Part shown: positions 44,377 through 57,279 of the stretch, one piece after another | How the letters are laid out: each line of letters opens with the position of its first letter | How positions within the stretch are numbered: the stretch's first letter is position 1 | DNA from: Gymnothorax reevesii | Taxonomy: Eukaryota > Chordata > Actinopteri > Anguilliformes > Muraenidae | NCBI GenBank assembly: GCA_029721435.1 | Contig: CM056580.1 | Location: 23,120,367 to 23,184,366, forward strand | Length of the DNA: 64,000 nt | Direction of reading: 5' to 3' | The notes under the pieces: model-generated | Told to the model about the DNA's origin: nothing | Databases searched by the model: none | Seen by the model: only the letters and a program-made list of their open reading frames with translations | Program-made: the position numbers and the translations under genes

Positions 44377-46681
44377 TCATGCGCAGACATATGAACATGC
44401 AGAGTAAAACCCTGCAAGAACTTGCAAATACCCACAGATGCTGGGAGGATAATGTCTATGTGTTCATACGTGTGCATTGTCATGTGCAAGTGAGTGTGAG
44501 TGTAAGGTCAGGCTTAAGAGATCAGTTCGGTGGTTGTCGCTCTTGCATGGCAAACATACTAACATGTCTTACATAACCACTCTCACTAGGTCAGACAACA
44601 GTCCCCTAATCTCTTGCTACAATCTCTCTCTGCATTATAATGCGAGACAAGCCGGGGATAGGACTCCAATGAGCCCACAATCCCTGCCTGCTCCCACAGC
44701 ATAAGCCCTGAATCTGGATGTTTATGTAAACAGTGCCAAGGACACAGTGTGGTTTGTAATTCATCAACATAGTTGATTAAAAAATACTAAAATTATCAAT
44801 GCTGAAATAAAAAAACAAAGAACTCAACTATACCCCAATGCAAATAACCCACAATGAAAAGGTAAACGAACACAAAGAAAGTCAGTGTGGATCTACACGG
44901 TTATTTTAGTCATATATTCATGCTTATTTTCACAGCTTTTTTCATTAAATAAGACCAAAGATTCAACCGAGGTAAGGCAGTTTAGCAATGGGGTGAGATA
45001 ATTTCTCTCAACCAGCAAGAATACATGAAAACAAATGAATAGTTTCTCTGTGAGGATCTTGAGAGGAAAAGCATTTCAGCTGTCTTTTGTTGACATGATG
45101 TGAGAGAGGTGATCCACAAACAGGAAGACAGCCGGAGGACACAGTGAGAAATGACTGCCAGCGTGTGCACGTCCCAGCATGAGCTGAAGAGTCAAAGAGC
45201 TGCTCCACACCTTTGTTATTGTTGACGTCTTTCTGTCAGATCATCCCATCCCATTAAAAAACATTCCGCAGCCCAACTAAAACACCCCAGCACCATACCG
45301 GCAAAGCACTGCCCTCGTGACCATCACAAAAAATCAGGGAAAAACAGATCGATGGGAAAGCAGTACCCCATGGCAGTGAGTGATTCGTGGCACATAACAG
45401 AATGTCATGGGTATGTTACACAGACTCTGATAATGCATTACAATGTCTCAAGAAACACAGAAATAATCAGAATTATAGACATTTAAATAAAGAGAGACCT
45501 GATCTATTTCCATTACCCAGGCTTTAACAGCCATCATGCACCATTCTCAGAAAAGTAATCTGAAATTGGATTTTGCATTTAGCAGGCACACATTTGAGTC
45601 TGAAATTGATTTGTGTACAAGTTTCCTTCCGGCTCATAATATAGCACAATAGTTGATAAACAATATGCTTAATAGGGCAGGCTATGCCAAGAACACTGTT
45701 AAACAGCCTAACGATCACTCATCCCTGGGCTTCCTTGAGTCTGTATGCCAGTTTTCCAAATGGATTCAGTCGATGGGAGCACCAGTAAGTGCATCCGCCC
45801 TGTCCTAGACTGGTCATCATCTACCCTCCATCCATAACTCCTGCCTGGTCCAGACATATGCACACTTACATGTAAGTACACACAGACACGCACTCACATG
45901 CAAGTACGCCCATTCGCACAAACACAGATGTTCACGCGTACAAGAACGCAAGAACGTACAAACACACGCACATGTGCACATTCATATGCAAATATGCACA
46001 AACACAAAATTATGCACACCCATATGCAAGTGCACGCAAAAATACAGACATCCACAGCCATACACATAAACAAAGCATAAACAAGCAATTGTACTGTCGG
46101 GTTCTGCACCAGCTAAGTTCAAGGGGGTGGGGAGTGTCTGTTGCATAACATTTGCTAACACGCGGCGTGTGTATTTTTAAATGGTGTCACTTCACCAAAC
46201 AATTCTGTTTCTGAGGCTAAGTGTTCCTCCACAGTCTCAGCCGCACATATGTATTTTTTGTTGGTTGATAAAACATTCTGCTCTCTGCCTTTTTTTGGGC
46301 CAACTTTATCTCAGCACAGGAAGTGCAGAATCTCAGCAGGTTAAAACAAAGAGAAATATCAGACAGAATTCAACCAAGGTTCTGTCAACAGAACCAAATA
46401 AGTATGTGTGCGTGTGTATGTTGCATGCAGGCGTGTATATGTGCATGTCTCCAAGGGCGCATAGAGGTTGTAAGCATGTAGGCTCTGATCTGTTCTGCCC
46501 TCTGTCCTCGCTCACACATATGGCCATCATGCTTGCTGGGGCCGCGCCAGCTGTAGGCCGTTCTGGCATGTCATCACACCGCAACATTCAAACAGCTTAC
46601 CATTAAAATTCCTAGTTTAATCTGTGAATTCAATATAGGCCCAGGTTTTGCATGTTTCATGTTGTTACTGTGATAAGGTTA

Positions 46682-47166
46682 TAGGGCCCGTCCACAGGAG
46701 AATGATTTTTTTTGAAAACGCATAAATATTTTTCACTTCGGGCCTTGCATCCACACGGAGACGGCGAAAAGGCAGCCCGAAAACGGCGTTTTTTGAAAAC
46801 GCGTTCCAGAGTAATCTTAAAACGCCACCCCAGCGTTTTCAAAACGTGTTTTTCTAAAAATGATGTCGTGATAGCCCCCATCACAGCACCCAGGCCTGTG
46901 TGTGGCGCTGTATGGCGCTGTAGCATGGGTATATGCCTTCTTCTTCATTTTTGGTCTGTTTCCGTAGGAACACTACAGCGCCATACAGCTCCACACACAG
47001 GCCTGGAATATTTACAACTGTGTCATTTTAGGCGTCTCCAAGTGGACGTAGATGTTTTTTAGAAACGATTCCATTGTGGATGAGAGACTTTTTAGAAATG
47101 ACAAAAAAAAAAAAGAAAAAAAAAAAGACTGTTTTCGAAAATCTCATCCGTGTGAATGAGGCCTTA
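46682..47166. mobile_element. non-coding MITE with internal GAAAACGC repeats
   Basis: The left end GGGCCCGTCCACAGGAGAAT and the right end (reversed) AAGGCCTCATTCACACGGAT are imperfect inverted repeats of the type seen in fish MITEs. The interior has TTTGAAAACGC motifs in both orientations and a separate near-perfect hairpin at 46890-47006. No coding sequence. Confidence 0.6.
46890..47006. repeat. 34-bp near-perfect inverted repeat
   Basis: 46890-46923 (CCAGGCCTGTGTGTGGCGCT...) is the reverse complement of 46973-47006 except for one base, with a 49-base loop. It lies inside the MITE at 46682-47166. Confidence 0.88.
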
Positions 47167-50014
47167 GATAGTGTGGAAGGGGCCCCACTCCTATGAATAA
47201 ATGTGGTTATTCTTTATGTATTATACATTTTGAGTTTGAGACAGGGTCAACTCCAGGAGTTTTGTCCCTGTTGCTCGAAACTCTGCCTCTGTTGATAGAT
47301 GGCAGCAGGAGTTATCCAAATACTCTGTAAGTAAAGTGTTCAGGTTTTTAGCAGACTTCAGAAATTACATTGCGGTTTCTGAAACTATGTCATCACAAGT
47401 TGCGACCAGGTTCCACCTAGTAAAGCCTGATGTCAGGGCTATTACTGATCCACAGCACCCACTCCACTCCGAGCAGTTGGGTGTCAAAGCAGCCAAATTT
47501 CAATATGTCAAGAAACTTGCCTGATACCTTTCTCCTGAGGAACAGGGTCTCCTCAATAACTTAATGGCCATGGAAACAGAGGTGAAAAAGAGGAGTTAGA
47601 TTTTGAGGACGAGCAGGTCTATGATGAATTTAATCTGTGCTGATTAGCATTACAATTTGGGTGCATTTCATCACATTAAATGCATAAAAATAGACTGTCT
47701 GCTTGGTATGCATTTCATGTTATGGTTAAAATAGAAGCATCTGAGAAAAGCTTTTTTTTTGGAAAGAAGAAGCCGTTCACAGCAGCGCTCAGAAGACTCT
47801 CACATGCCCAGTGAGAACCACTGGTGGCTCTGGGAATCAGTTTTGCAGCTGCGCCTTTCCAAAGAAATTCAATCTGCAGAAATTGCAATTGAGGGAATCG
47901 GTGATGTATTATATGAACCTCAATATGTGCATGATGCAATGAAAATGCAATGGAAATAAAAGAGATAGTGCATGCACATCCTCAAAACAGTATTTCACAG
48001 GGGCCTGGGGTAGGGAACAGACTCAGGAAGAAAGAGATATTCCAACAAAAGGTTCTATGTATACACCACGTCAGTTCAGCAGTCTGTACGCATTACTGTT
48101 CATTACTAAGTTGACTGGTGCTTTTTATGGATCGTACCTCGTTTGATCAATGATTGTGTACCATTTTCAATGACTTGATGTATGCACTTATTGTATGTTT
48201 CTTTAGATGAAACATTCTGACAAATAAATGCAATATAATGGATTGTTCAATATGGAGTAAAGATATCCTATAAGGAATTGTGTCAACAAAAGAAATCATG
48301 AAATCAGGAGGTAATATGTACAATTCTGCTCAAGAAAACAATATTGTGATTGCAAAGTATAAAATAACTAGAGCACTCAGCTGGGGGACGGTCCAAGCAC
48401 AAATGTATCCCCTGACGGGCACCCTTCCCCAAATCAGCCACCGCCTCCTCCCCTAACACAACCAAAGGGACCCCACCAGAGGCCTCTTGACAAGCAGAGA
48501 AGAGCCGTTGTTTGTGGCATTTTTCACAGCAAGCGTTAGGGAGGACCACTAAATAAGAGGCGGCAATAAGAAGAAACAAACTCTTTTTGGCATTTTGGCC
48601 CAATTTAGACCTCCATGGGCCCAAGAAAAGGCTCAAATCGCATTGGCTCAAAGGCTCAAATCAGCTCAAACTTGTTCTGGTGTAGGTTTCCATCAAGCCA
48701 TGCGCCAATAAATTCTCAAAATATTTCTTTTTCTTCTTTGCAACGATGCCAAAATCCCTGAGAGCAGCGGTTTTCTTCCAAAACCACAGCATTCCTCGAA
48801 AGTCTTTCGGGCACACAAAAAAATATGCTGGAAGTGAGAAAGCTTCAGCCTAATTTAGCAATACTTTCAATCATTTTTTATGTTTCTCTTGAAGTTCCCA
48901 GTGGAGTTTCCCAACCCAAGTGTGATCATGTCAAATGTGGCAACATGGCTGCCGTGTGACTATGAGAATGAAACCTCTGACAAATAATGTCAATAACGAG
49001 GAAACAACAGTGGGATTCTGAAATCATTGAACACAGACACCTAATAACGTTAAAATGGATGAAAGACGTATGAATCCATGTCAGTATCTCAAAAACCATA
49101 GAGAGAGAAATGTTGAAAAAAAAGAAGGAATAATCAGGATAATACCACTTAAGAACAACAGCAGTAGGTTTGCTCCATAATCATGCTAATACTTTAGCAA
49201 TAACTGGGCAAGAGATAACTGCCAACCAAACTACACCTCTGATGACATTTCTTAAGGGATAACACCTTGCCTTTAAAAAAATCATGTTTCATAAAAATAA
49301 TCAGGCACATTCCAGGGCTGTGTGTTCAATTGTTCCCTTTTCTTTCTAGTTGCAAAACAGGGCAGTGAATTGTGTCAAGTTAAAACAATTTCTGCTCCGA
49401 CCTCAGACTTGAGGCTCCACTGAAACACTCGCCAGATCTGCTGAGAGTTCAGTTTTAAGGGTCAGTGAGTCAAACTAACTGTCTGATGTGCAAACATGGT
49501 GAACTAAGCAGAGATTTACAGAGCATGCCCTACCTCCGTAGAGCCGGACATGCAGGAGGCGTAAAGTGTAAATAGGGAAAGAGAGCTGTTTGCTTCAGTC
49601 CCTCTGGTGGGTCCACCCAACTGACATCCCCTCAGCATTATTAGTGTCCTTCATGCAAGGCAGACATCCCCACTGAGACTTTGGCACAGGCACAGCAGAT
49701 GTTAGCAACAAACACTGAGGTAAAAGGCTGTTTTCGACCAAAAATAAGAGCACCAATGTCTGAAAAGAAATTCTGATGATGTGTATACAGTTCTACTGCC
49801 CAAACAGCATTAACCATTGACATCCTCCCTGACCATCACTACACTATGTGGAATTTTGCCAGGATAGCAAATAGTTTTTTCTACACTGGCTGACACTGGT
49901 AAGAACACCCCATACACCTCTCATGCAAAAACTCTATACATACTTGACACATATAGATAGACACAAGCACAAAGGCACACACGCACATATACATATATTC
50001 ACAAACGAGCGCGC

Positions 50015-50071
50015 CCACACACACACACACCCCCCCCCCCCACCCCACCCCACACACACACACACACACAC
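50015..50071. repeat. (CA)n with C-rich core
   Basis: CACACA, then a run of C with CCCCACCCCACCCC, then CACACA again. The minus strand of the core is G-rich with four G runs. Confidence 0.9.
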
Positions 50072-50913
50072 ATTCAAATTGCACACACAAACCACAATGT
50101 TTCACTATTCAACATGGATAAGAGCACAAAATTTTGCTGCCTTTTATGAGTACAAACACACCAACTCAGCACTCACAAAGACACACATACTGTATACACC
50201 CAGTCCCAGACACAGCTATTCACAGAAAGCAGAAGCACACCAAAAGGAAATTTCTCACATTCCCTTCCCACAATCTTCTGTTTGTTGTTGTTGCGATAAC
50301 ACCTAAAGCACTGAAATAATGCCGATAAACAAATGAAAATAACCAGGAAGTGCAGATTTCCATCAAATCCTGACTGTGCTAATTCACTTGCCTAAACTGA
50401 GGACTTGCAGAGAAACGCACACACTCAGCTGGGCAATCCCTGCCTATTCACAAGTGATGCCTCTGAATGATCAGCAAACAACAATCTATCTGCATCAGAA
50501 ATGCTGGGAAAAATTTTCCCTCTAAACTTTCTGCTAGAAAGCCCATTGAAAGCCACTAGGTCTGCACAAAGTTTGTGGTGAATGAATGGTTTAAACACAG
50601 GACTTTCACCCAGGTCACTAGGGTTTGTGTTCTATGAGACAACAAGTGTTGACTTATTACTTCCATTAAAAAAAAAAAGCATTTTCAGTTTTCAGGCGTC
50701 GTTAGGGCTCCAAAACTATTTGGTTAGGTTTAGAGACCAAAATGATTTGGTCAGGTATAGGAACAGGTCGTGGTTTGGGCTGAAGCAGGAAGCGTTTTCT
50801 GGTAGAAAGCTTTAAGGCAGGGAAAGATTCTGACATAAGCTGTTGGTTCAGCAGGGCTGACTGCAGAACATCCCCACACTCTACATGGCAATGAGCTCCA
50901 ACCATATTCAGTT

Positions 50914-51625
50914 TACAGTGCAGTGAAAAAATAGGAAACCCCTTCCCAATGTGAGCGCATTTGTTTCACTCCAATATTTCAGATCATTGAACTAATTTTA
51001 ATATTATACAAAGATAACCTGAGTAAACACAAAATCCTCTTTCCCTGTTTGAAAAGTAATTGCCTCTCAGTAACTAAATCAATTCATTGAACAATTTTAA
51101 TTGATAATTGGGTTCAATTTCAATGGACACATCCAGACATGGTTACTGCCAGGCCTACTGAATCTAAACATTTTGTAAATAGAACCTCTGTGGCAATGTG
51201 GAGGAAGTGGACGACGACGCAATCTACTTTGTAATCAAATCTATTAAACAGGTAGTTCACAATCAAAAACACTACAAAGTGGCTGAATTAAAACAATTCT
51301 GCAAAGAGGGTGGCCAAATTTCCTCCACAGCTATCTAAAAGACTCATTGCTAGTTATTGCAAACGTGGGATTGCACCTGTTGCCACCACGGCAAGCACAA
51401 ACGGTCATTAGGTTTAGATGATAATTATTTTTTACATGGGTAATACTGGTTTTGAATAACTCTTAACATTTAATGAATGAAATGATCATTTAAAAGCTTC
51501 ATTTTTTTGTTTACTCATGTTGTTTTGTCTCATTAAAATTAGTGCAATTTGAAAGATCCATATATAACAAATAAGTAAAATTAAAAGAAATCAGGAAGGT
51601 GGCAAACACTCTTTCACGGCGCTGT
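50914..51625. mobile_element. internally deleted Tc1-like element
   Basis: The left end TACAGTGCAGTGAAAAAATA and the right end (reversed) TACAGCGCCGTGAAAGAGTG are inverted repeats at TA. Subterminal GTTTCACTCC-ATATTTCAGATCATTGAAC and AAAGATAACCTGAGTAAACA blocks are those of a widespread fish Tc1-like element. The interior keeps only the transposase C-terminal end: AAATTTCCTCCACAGCTATC and GACTCATTGCTAGTTATTGC. 712 bp. Confidence 0.75.
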
Positions 51626-52087
51626 ATTCTGCACTTTCTTTGACTCATATTAAGACAAGAATGAAATAGTCCGATCCCCTGCCACACCATGGTTGATATC
51701 TGGCATGAAAACAAAATGCTTTGGAGAGACAGACAGGCAGGACAATGGAGGGAAGAATAAAAAGGAACACGTTCACCATTAGATGGAGCCCCATATAGAA
51801 TTTCATGCGGAATTATTGAACCATTTTAGAGTTCTGGCTCTGAAAAGAATGGGTTGGCTGATAACTGGCTGGTGAACAAAATGCAGTGAAGGGACAGACA
51901 GACAGACAGGAGGATAGATGGAAGTACAAAAAGGCTCGTCTATACCATAAGATTATCCAAATATGAAATTTCATTGAGAAATATTGAAAGTGGAGGAGCC
52001 TTGGCCTGGGAAAGAAACATGACGTACTGAAAGATGGACGGACACGCGGACAAACAACATTAATCAAACAATATTAATGCTATCTAG

Positions 52088-52123
52088 ACCGGAGGAGGGG
52101 GCGGGGGTGGGGGTGGGGGGGGG
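52088..52123 (+). repeat. G-rich tract
   Basis: GGAGGAGGGGGCGGGGGTGG continues into a run of nine or more G; at least four G-runs lie close together, so G-quadruplex formation is possible on the plus strand. Confidence 0.85.
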
Positions 52124-52877
52124 CTTTTTATGCCCAAGCCAATTTTCACATTGTATAATTTCTGAACGGCTTGAGCAAGGACCACCAAACTTGGTGACTT
52201 TTCCTAAAACTTGTCAGGGAAGAATTTTATACCAATTAGTCAAGTTCAACATCTTCACCCTTTCGTTGGCAATGATTTTCTAACAGGCATGTCTGACAAA
52301 AAAACCCAGATTTTGGTTTTATCAATGTCGTTTCCAGGTTTTCTTTTTAACATATTATTAATATAATGGAATAAGTATATCTTACGTCATTTAAATTTGA
52401 AAGAGATTTCCCTATTATGACAGTTTTGAGCAATAAATGACGTCATAATAGGTCATAATAATACCTAAATGAATGTAGTGACTTAGTTTTACATGTACAT
52501 CATCCCCTCAAATTGGTTGTCATACGCCATCTCGTTTACAAGCTACCGGGCGGAGGGGTAAAAAGCACCCCCCCCCCCCCGGCCCCAGGAAGCCCCAAAA
52601 AGCCCAGTTTAGATAGGTTAATTCATTTATCCTTATGCACTTCATGGTAGGAATTAATATGTGCAGAGATCTATACAAAGACTGGACTGGTGCTTTACAG
52701 GATGTACATCGATTTTACACTGTTGATTACCTTATGAGAGGAACCTTGAGCAGTATATAAGACTTACTCTCACAATCTTTTCAGTGAAATAAATGGTCTT
52801 TGTCTCTGTCCAGAAAACAACCAAAGGAAACTTAGCTGTTGAAAATAACTGATTTTGGCCCATCAGAAGCGACCCCA

Positions 52878-53078
52878 GTGTTACTACCCTTGTGTAAATC
52901 CCTTGCGTGTCTCTTCGCAATTCAGCAGCTTGTGTATCTATTAAGTGTATGAGTGCTGTGATTGGTTTAAGTCATGTGCTTCTTTCCCCCTCGGCAAAAT
53001 ATCATTCGGCGATTATGCGCTTCACAATGCCAAAACGAGCATTTAAGCCCACAAATTCATGTGCAAGTTCTTAGATTG
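52878..53078 (+). repeat. unnamed dispersed repeat, copy 2
   Basis: Same family and orientation as 24079-24318, without the 50-bp insertion. Shared blocks: AAATCCCTTGCG, TCAGCAGCTTGT, GTGCTGTGATTGGTTTAA and ATTTAAGCCC. Confidence 0.7.
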
Positions 53079-53220
53079 TAAAATCACTTTGATGCAAGTT
53101 ATCCTTTTCAATGTTTAACATGTTTAACACTAAAACTCTTTTATCTTTGTCCAATTCAACTAGTAGGTAAGTGATAGCTTTTTCCCTGGAAGTCATCCTA
53201 TTCATTTAGTTCATTCAAAC

Positions 53221-53450
53221 AAGCTTCCAATTCTAATCCTGGTCCAGGATTGGGAATGAGTTCGAGTTCAATCCAATCAAAGTCTGATCTTGTTCTTCTA
53301 CTGAAAGTATCAAGAAGAAGCTTCCAATCTTGATCAGGGTCAAAGAATGGAGCCGTGTTCCTGCAAAACCCATCTAGTTTGCTCTCCCTGTTCATTTTTT
53401 GGGAACAAGCTTCTAATCCTGAGCTGGAGTCAGGACTGGGACAGAGTTCC
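53221..53450. repeat. three diverged direct repeats (spacing 97 and 89 bp)
   Basis: AAGCTTCCAATTCTAATCCTGG at 53221, a related AAGCTTCCAATCTTGATC at 53318 and AAGCTTCTAATCCTGAGC at 53407, each followed by a CAGGGT/CAGGA block and ending in GTTC. Possibly a fourth, weaker copy at 53676 (CAAGCTTGAGTCC). Confidence 0.55.
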
Positions 53451-53956
53451 CTTCAGGCAAATTCTCCAATCTCAGAGGCAGTTTAGTGCAAGTGGAGCCT
53501 GTGTAACACCAGGCAGCCTGGCCGGCAATTGCAGTTCAAGCTCAGCCTATTACAACTTTGCTGAAGTGTCTATTCTCCTCAGGGTTCCGTCCCCGCTATT
53601 CTATTTTGGGGTCCCACCCCAATTTCCACCATATTGCTGTCAATAACCTACCAGCAGGATTGTGCTTCTGACTCCAAGCTTGAGTCCTGGTCTGAATCGA
53701 AACATGCCTGACTCTCATCACTGAACTTTTATTTTGCAGTGAAGCACCCACTGAGATATTGTCCGCATCAAAGCGCATTGAGAGTATTGAAATCCCTGAA
53801 GAACAAATGGCCTTCTGCAGGTACATACCGGGAAAAGATCAGAAGGAGCATATCATGTTAAACTGTTACACACACGCGCGCAAGAATGCATGCACACGCA
53901 TACATACACACAGGTATATAAACTTTGGCTTTCATTACAGGACTTCAGTGAATATA

Positions 53957-54501
53957 CACTGCCCGGCCAAAAAAAAAGTCGTACATAACTGAAATATTTA
54001 GTTGGAACCCCTGTAGCTTTGATTACAGTGCATATTCTTCTTGTCATTGTTTTAACATCTATATGCAATGCCAGAACATTTATTTTAGATCAGAAATGCC
54101 ATAATTTTTGGCCGAGATCTTGTCTTCTCGACATAATAGTTGAACCACTGTGGTCTTTCTTGAGCACATCCCAATAACTTTTAATGGGGTTAAGGTCAGG
54201 ATTTTGTGGTGGCAAATTTGTTTGTGAAAATGATTCCTCATACTTGTTTTTGTCATTCATGGTTTTCTTTGCTAAATACAGGCCAATAATTTGCCCGTTC
54301 TGAAATATTGTAACATCTTTTCCACCATCAGGGGATGTGTCTCCCAACATGATTTTTTAAGAAATGAGTAGCGACGCGCTTCATCAGTCAGGGTAAAATG
54401 ATTATTGCCAGCTGAAACATATTAATAACCACAATAATGATCCAATTATAGAATTTGTTCGTTAATTTCCAAATGGTGACTTTTTTTTTGGCCGGGCAGT
54501 G
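53957..54501 (-). mobile_element. Tc1/mariner-type deletion derivative
   Basis: Perfect terminal inverted repeats CACTGCCCGGCCAAAAAAAA at both ends, flanked by TA (53955-53956 and 54502-54503). 545 bp. The minus strand keeps a transposase scrap, 54090-54350, with NPDLNPIKSYWDVLKK; the catalytic Glu of NPIEN is Lys here. The clean ends suggest a younger insertion than most Tc1 copies in this window. Confidence 0.85.
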
Positions 54502-56075
54502 TAATATGAACAGTACATCATAGTTTTTTCAAAAAAAAAAAAAAAAACATCTCATGTAGAGATGCAAGATGATGATGATGATAATGCAGCCATCATGCTG
54601 TGACGCAAAAGGGTTAATTGCCCTCAGTGCTGAATTTTATTTAACAGTGTTGCCAACAATACACTTGTAAATTATGGAGGAGAATGGAGTTCAAAACTAT
54701 AAGCTATTTTTTCAGGGTTCAACATTAGAAAGGCAAAATTCACCGATTACAATTAGCAAGACAAAAGCATAAGGACCTAAAATACGGTCATAAGGACCAT
54801 GAACATGACACAGATTTTGCTCCATTAATCCAGTTAGTGAATCAATAATGGTTCTCTGCATGAAGGGAAGACAAAAGGAATTATCTGGCCTCAGTGTTAC
54901 CAGAGACATCATACGATGGTACCACCTTCAGCTGTTCACACAGCAGTTACCAGCCTTAAGTATTCACAGTGTAAATGAGAGGAACATTTCGTTTCCACTT
55001 TCCCCGACAAAATATTCCCAAATCTAAGGCCCTCACACATTGATATGATAAAAGAGATTACAGCCAGTCCCAGAATAGTAAGTACTATCAATATTTAAAG
55101 ACGGCGGAAGTTCAATCATCACTGCTGTCCTAAAAATGTGAAACTACTGCTAATTTCCCCTCGTGGTAATGACTTTTGCCTTAAGTAACAGATTTATTTC
55201 ATGCTGCGCACCTGCTAACAGGGTCTAGGCTCTTTAGGTTTTCATCTGGATTCATGCAATAATTACCAGCATTTGACAGCTAGGTAATGTCTGACCATTA
55301 TTCTTAACTATTGCAATAAGGTTTCAACAATGCAGTGATGAGCAGCAGAACATTGATAGAATAGCAAAAGAATTAAAAACCTATGAGTATTTAGTATCTG
55401 TGCAGTGTACCTGTAGGCTCAGTGTGGGGTTTCTGAGATCAGTATGGGTTTGTAGGGCTTTGACACTTGACAGTGATTGGGACAAAGAAAACCGATATTC
55501 TGGTTTCGAAAACCAGACCAGTGATTTTGTGACCTGAGGGCTGCTTCAAAAACACAAGATCCTTCCCAAAAGAACTAAATTATTAGCACCCTCACACTGA
55601 GGCCCTGAGGCAGACAGGTCCTCCTGAAATTCCGAAATTATCAAAAATGTCAGGCCCTGACATGATACACTCAGAGCTCTTGTCTTAGAATAAGTGGTAT
55701 GCGCTGTGTGATATGAGGACGTCCAAACATATAAAATGTGATTTTTTTTTCACGACATCAGACAGAGGCATGGTAAACATATTAGAGAGTGACTGCTGCA
55801 CTGCTGTTCACTCGTCTAGTAGAAATACAACGCAAAGGATGAAGGCAATACTCAATATTCAGTTCAGCCATTCAATGAAAATGAAGGCCAAATGCAAATT
55901 AAACTAGATTTTAGACCAACCATTTCATAATTTATTCGACCACAATGAATAATTCCATCAGTACTGTGAAAAACTGGACATAATGTTGCACGACTCTCAG
56001 GAAATATTATTTATTTTATTGGCGTACAGGAAAATATGCGGAATGAATTCATCAAAAGGAAAAAGTAACTAGAAA

Positions 56076-57022
56076 AGCACTCGGAGAGCGTCGAGCTCCG
56101 CCAAGCACAACATTTCCCTCCATATTGCGACTTCCACCATAGATATTAGTCTTACATTTATTTTATCTTCATTTTTAGATTCCTTGACCATGAAAACATG
56201 GCAATTTGATTCATCATGCAATATCAATATTATTTCCACAGCGTCTTGGCTGTTTAAAGATGTCTTTTGCATGTTTCTAGCTTCATTTGTTTTTTTTCTT
56301 ATGATGCAACATTTCCCCTCATGTTGTGATTTACACATAACTATTAGTCCTACATTTATTTCATCTATTTTTTCAGATTCCCTGACCAAGAAAACATACC
56401 ATTAGCAACCGAATTCATAATGATATCAATATTAGTTCAGTAGTTATTCACGAAAATCAAATTTTCCATAATGGTGGTTTTCTTCTGGATCTAGTTCCCT
56501 GGCTTTTGAAGATACAGTAAATCCGGTGACACCTTCCTAATTCTGCAATATCTTGGCTATATAATGGTGTTTGTCACATGTTTGTCGCTTCATTTGTTCT
56601 CTTCCTATAATGAAAGTTCCGAAGGTCCCATACTTTCGTATTCTGGGTCATAGTATCATAGTGTCCGGAATTATTCCATTTTCAGAATCAGTCTTTGATA
56701 TATTGTAGAACAACTTCGAAACTTGTCCTGTATTTTTTTTCCAAGTGCCCTGACCATTTTTGGTGGAGTTATATGCTTAAATGTCGCAAAATGGCCCTAT
56801 TTGCCAATGTTAAAGAATCCTTTAAAAAATTCCTGGATCCAGACGGAGATCCGGATCACTTCCAAGATCTAATGATTTCTTCCTTATACCAATCTGTACA
56901 ATCCCTGAAAATTTCATCAAAATCTGTCCATAACTTTTTGAGTTATTTTGGAAACCAACAGACAAACAAACAAACTAACAAACAAACCCAGGCAAAAACA
57001 TTACCTCCTTGGCAGAGGTAAT
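56076..57022. repeat. non-coding interspersed repeat with internal duplication
   Basis: Begins CACTCGGAGAGCGTCGAGCT and CCGCCAAG; ends ACATTACCTCCTTGGCAGAG, so CTCYGCCAAG occurs in opposite orientations at the two ends. An AAACAAACAAAC tail precedes the right end. Internally 56108-56245 and 56307-56440 are direct duplicates. Known to me as a type of repeat frequent in fish; class uncertain. Confidence 0.6.
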
Positions 57023-57279
57023 TAAAACAGATTACCTGGCATACAAATCCCACTCTGACAAAGGTTGGACGGTTGGGAAGATGGCAGCAGTATTTATAAA
57101 ATTTACTATGACCTGTGATTCTTTGCAAACAGTATGAAGACAAGATATTTAATGTTTAATCAGGACAACTTCATTCTCTTTGTAATAATACATCCTTTCC
57201 TGCCATTCAGGCCAGTAACACATTCCACAAAGAGTTGGGAAGGGAGTGATTTAGGATGAGTAAAGAAATGATATAGAAG

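Noticed and set aside
48304..48651. 115-codon minus-strand frame as a secreted protein gene
   Set aside because: No recognisable family, no splice or promoter support, in the middle of an intron; length is compatible with chance.
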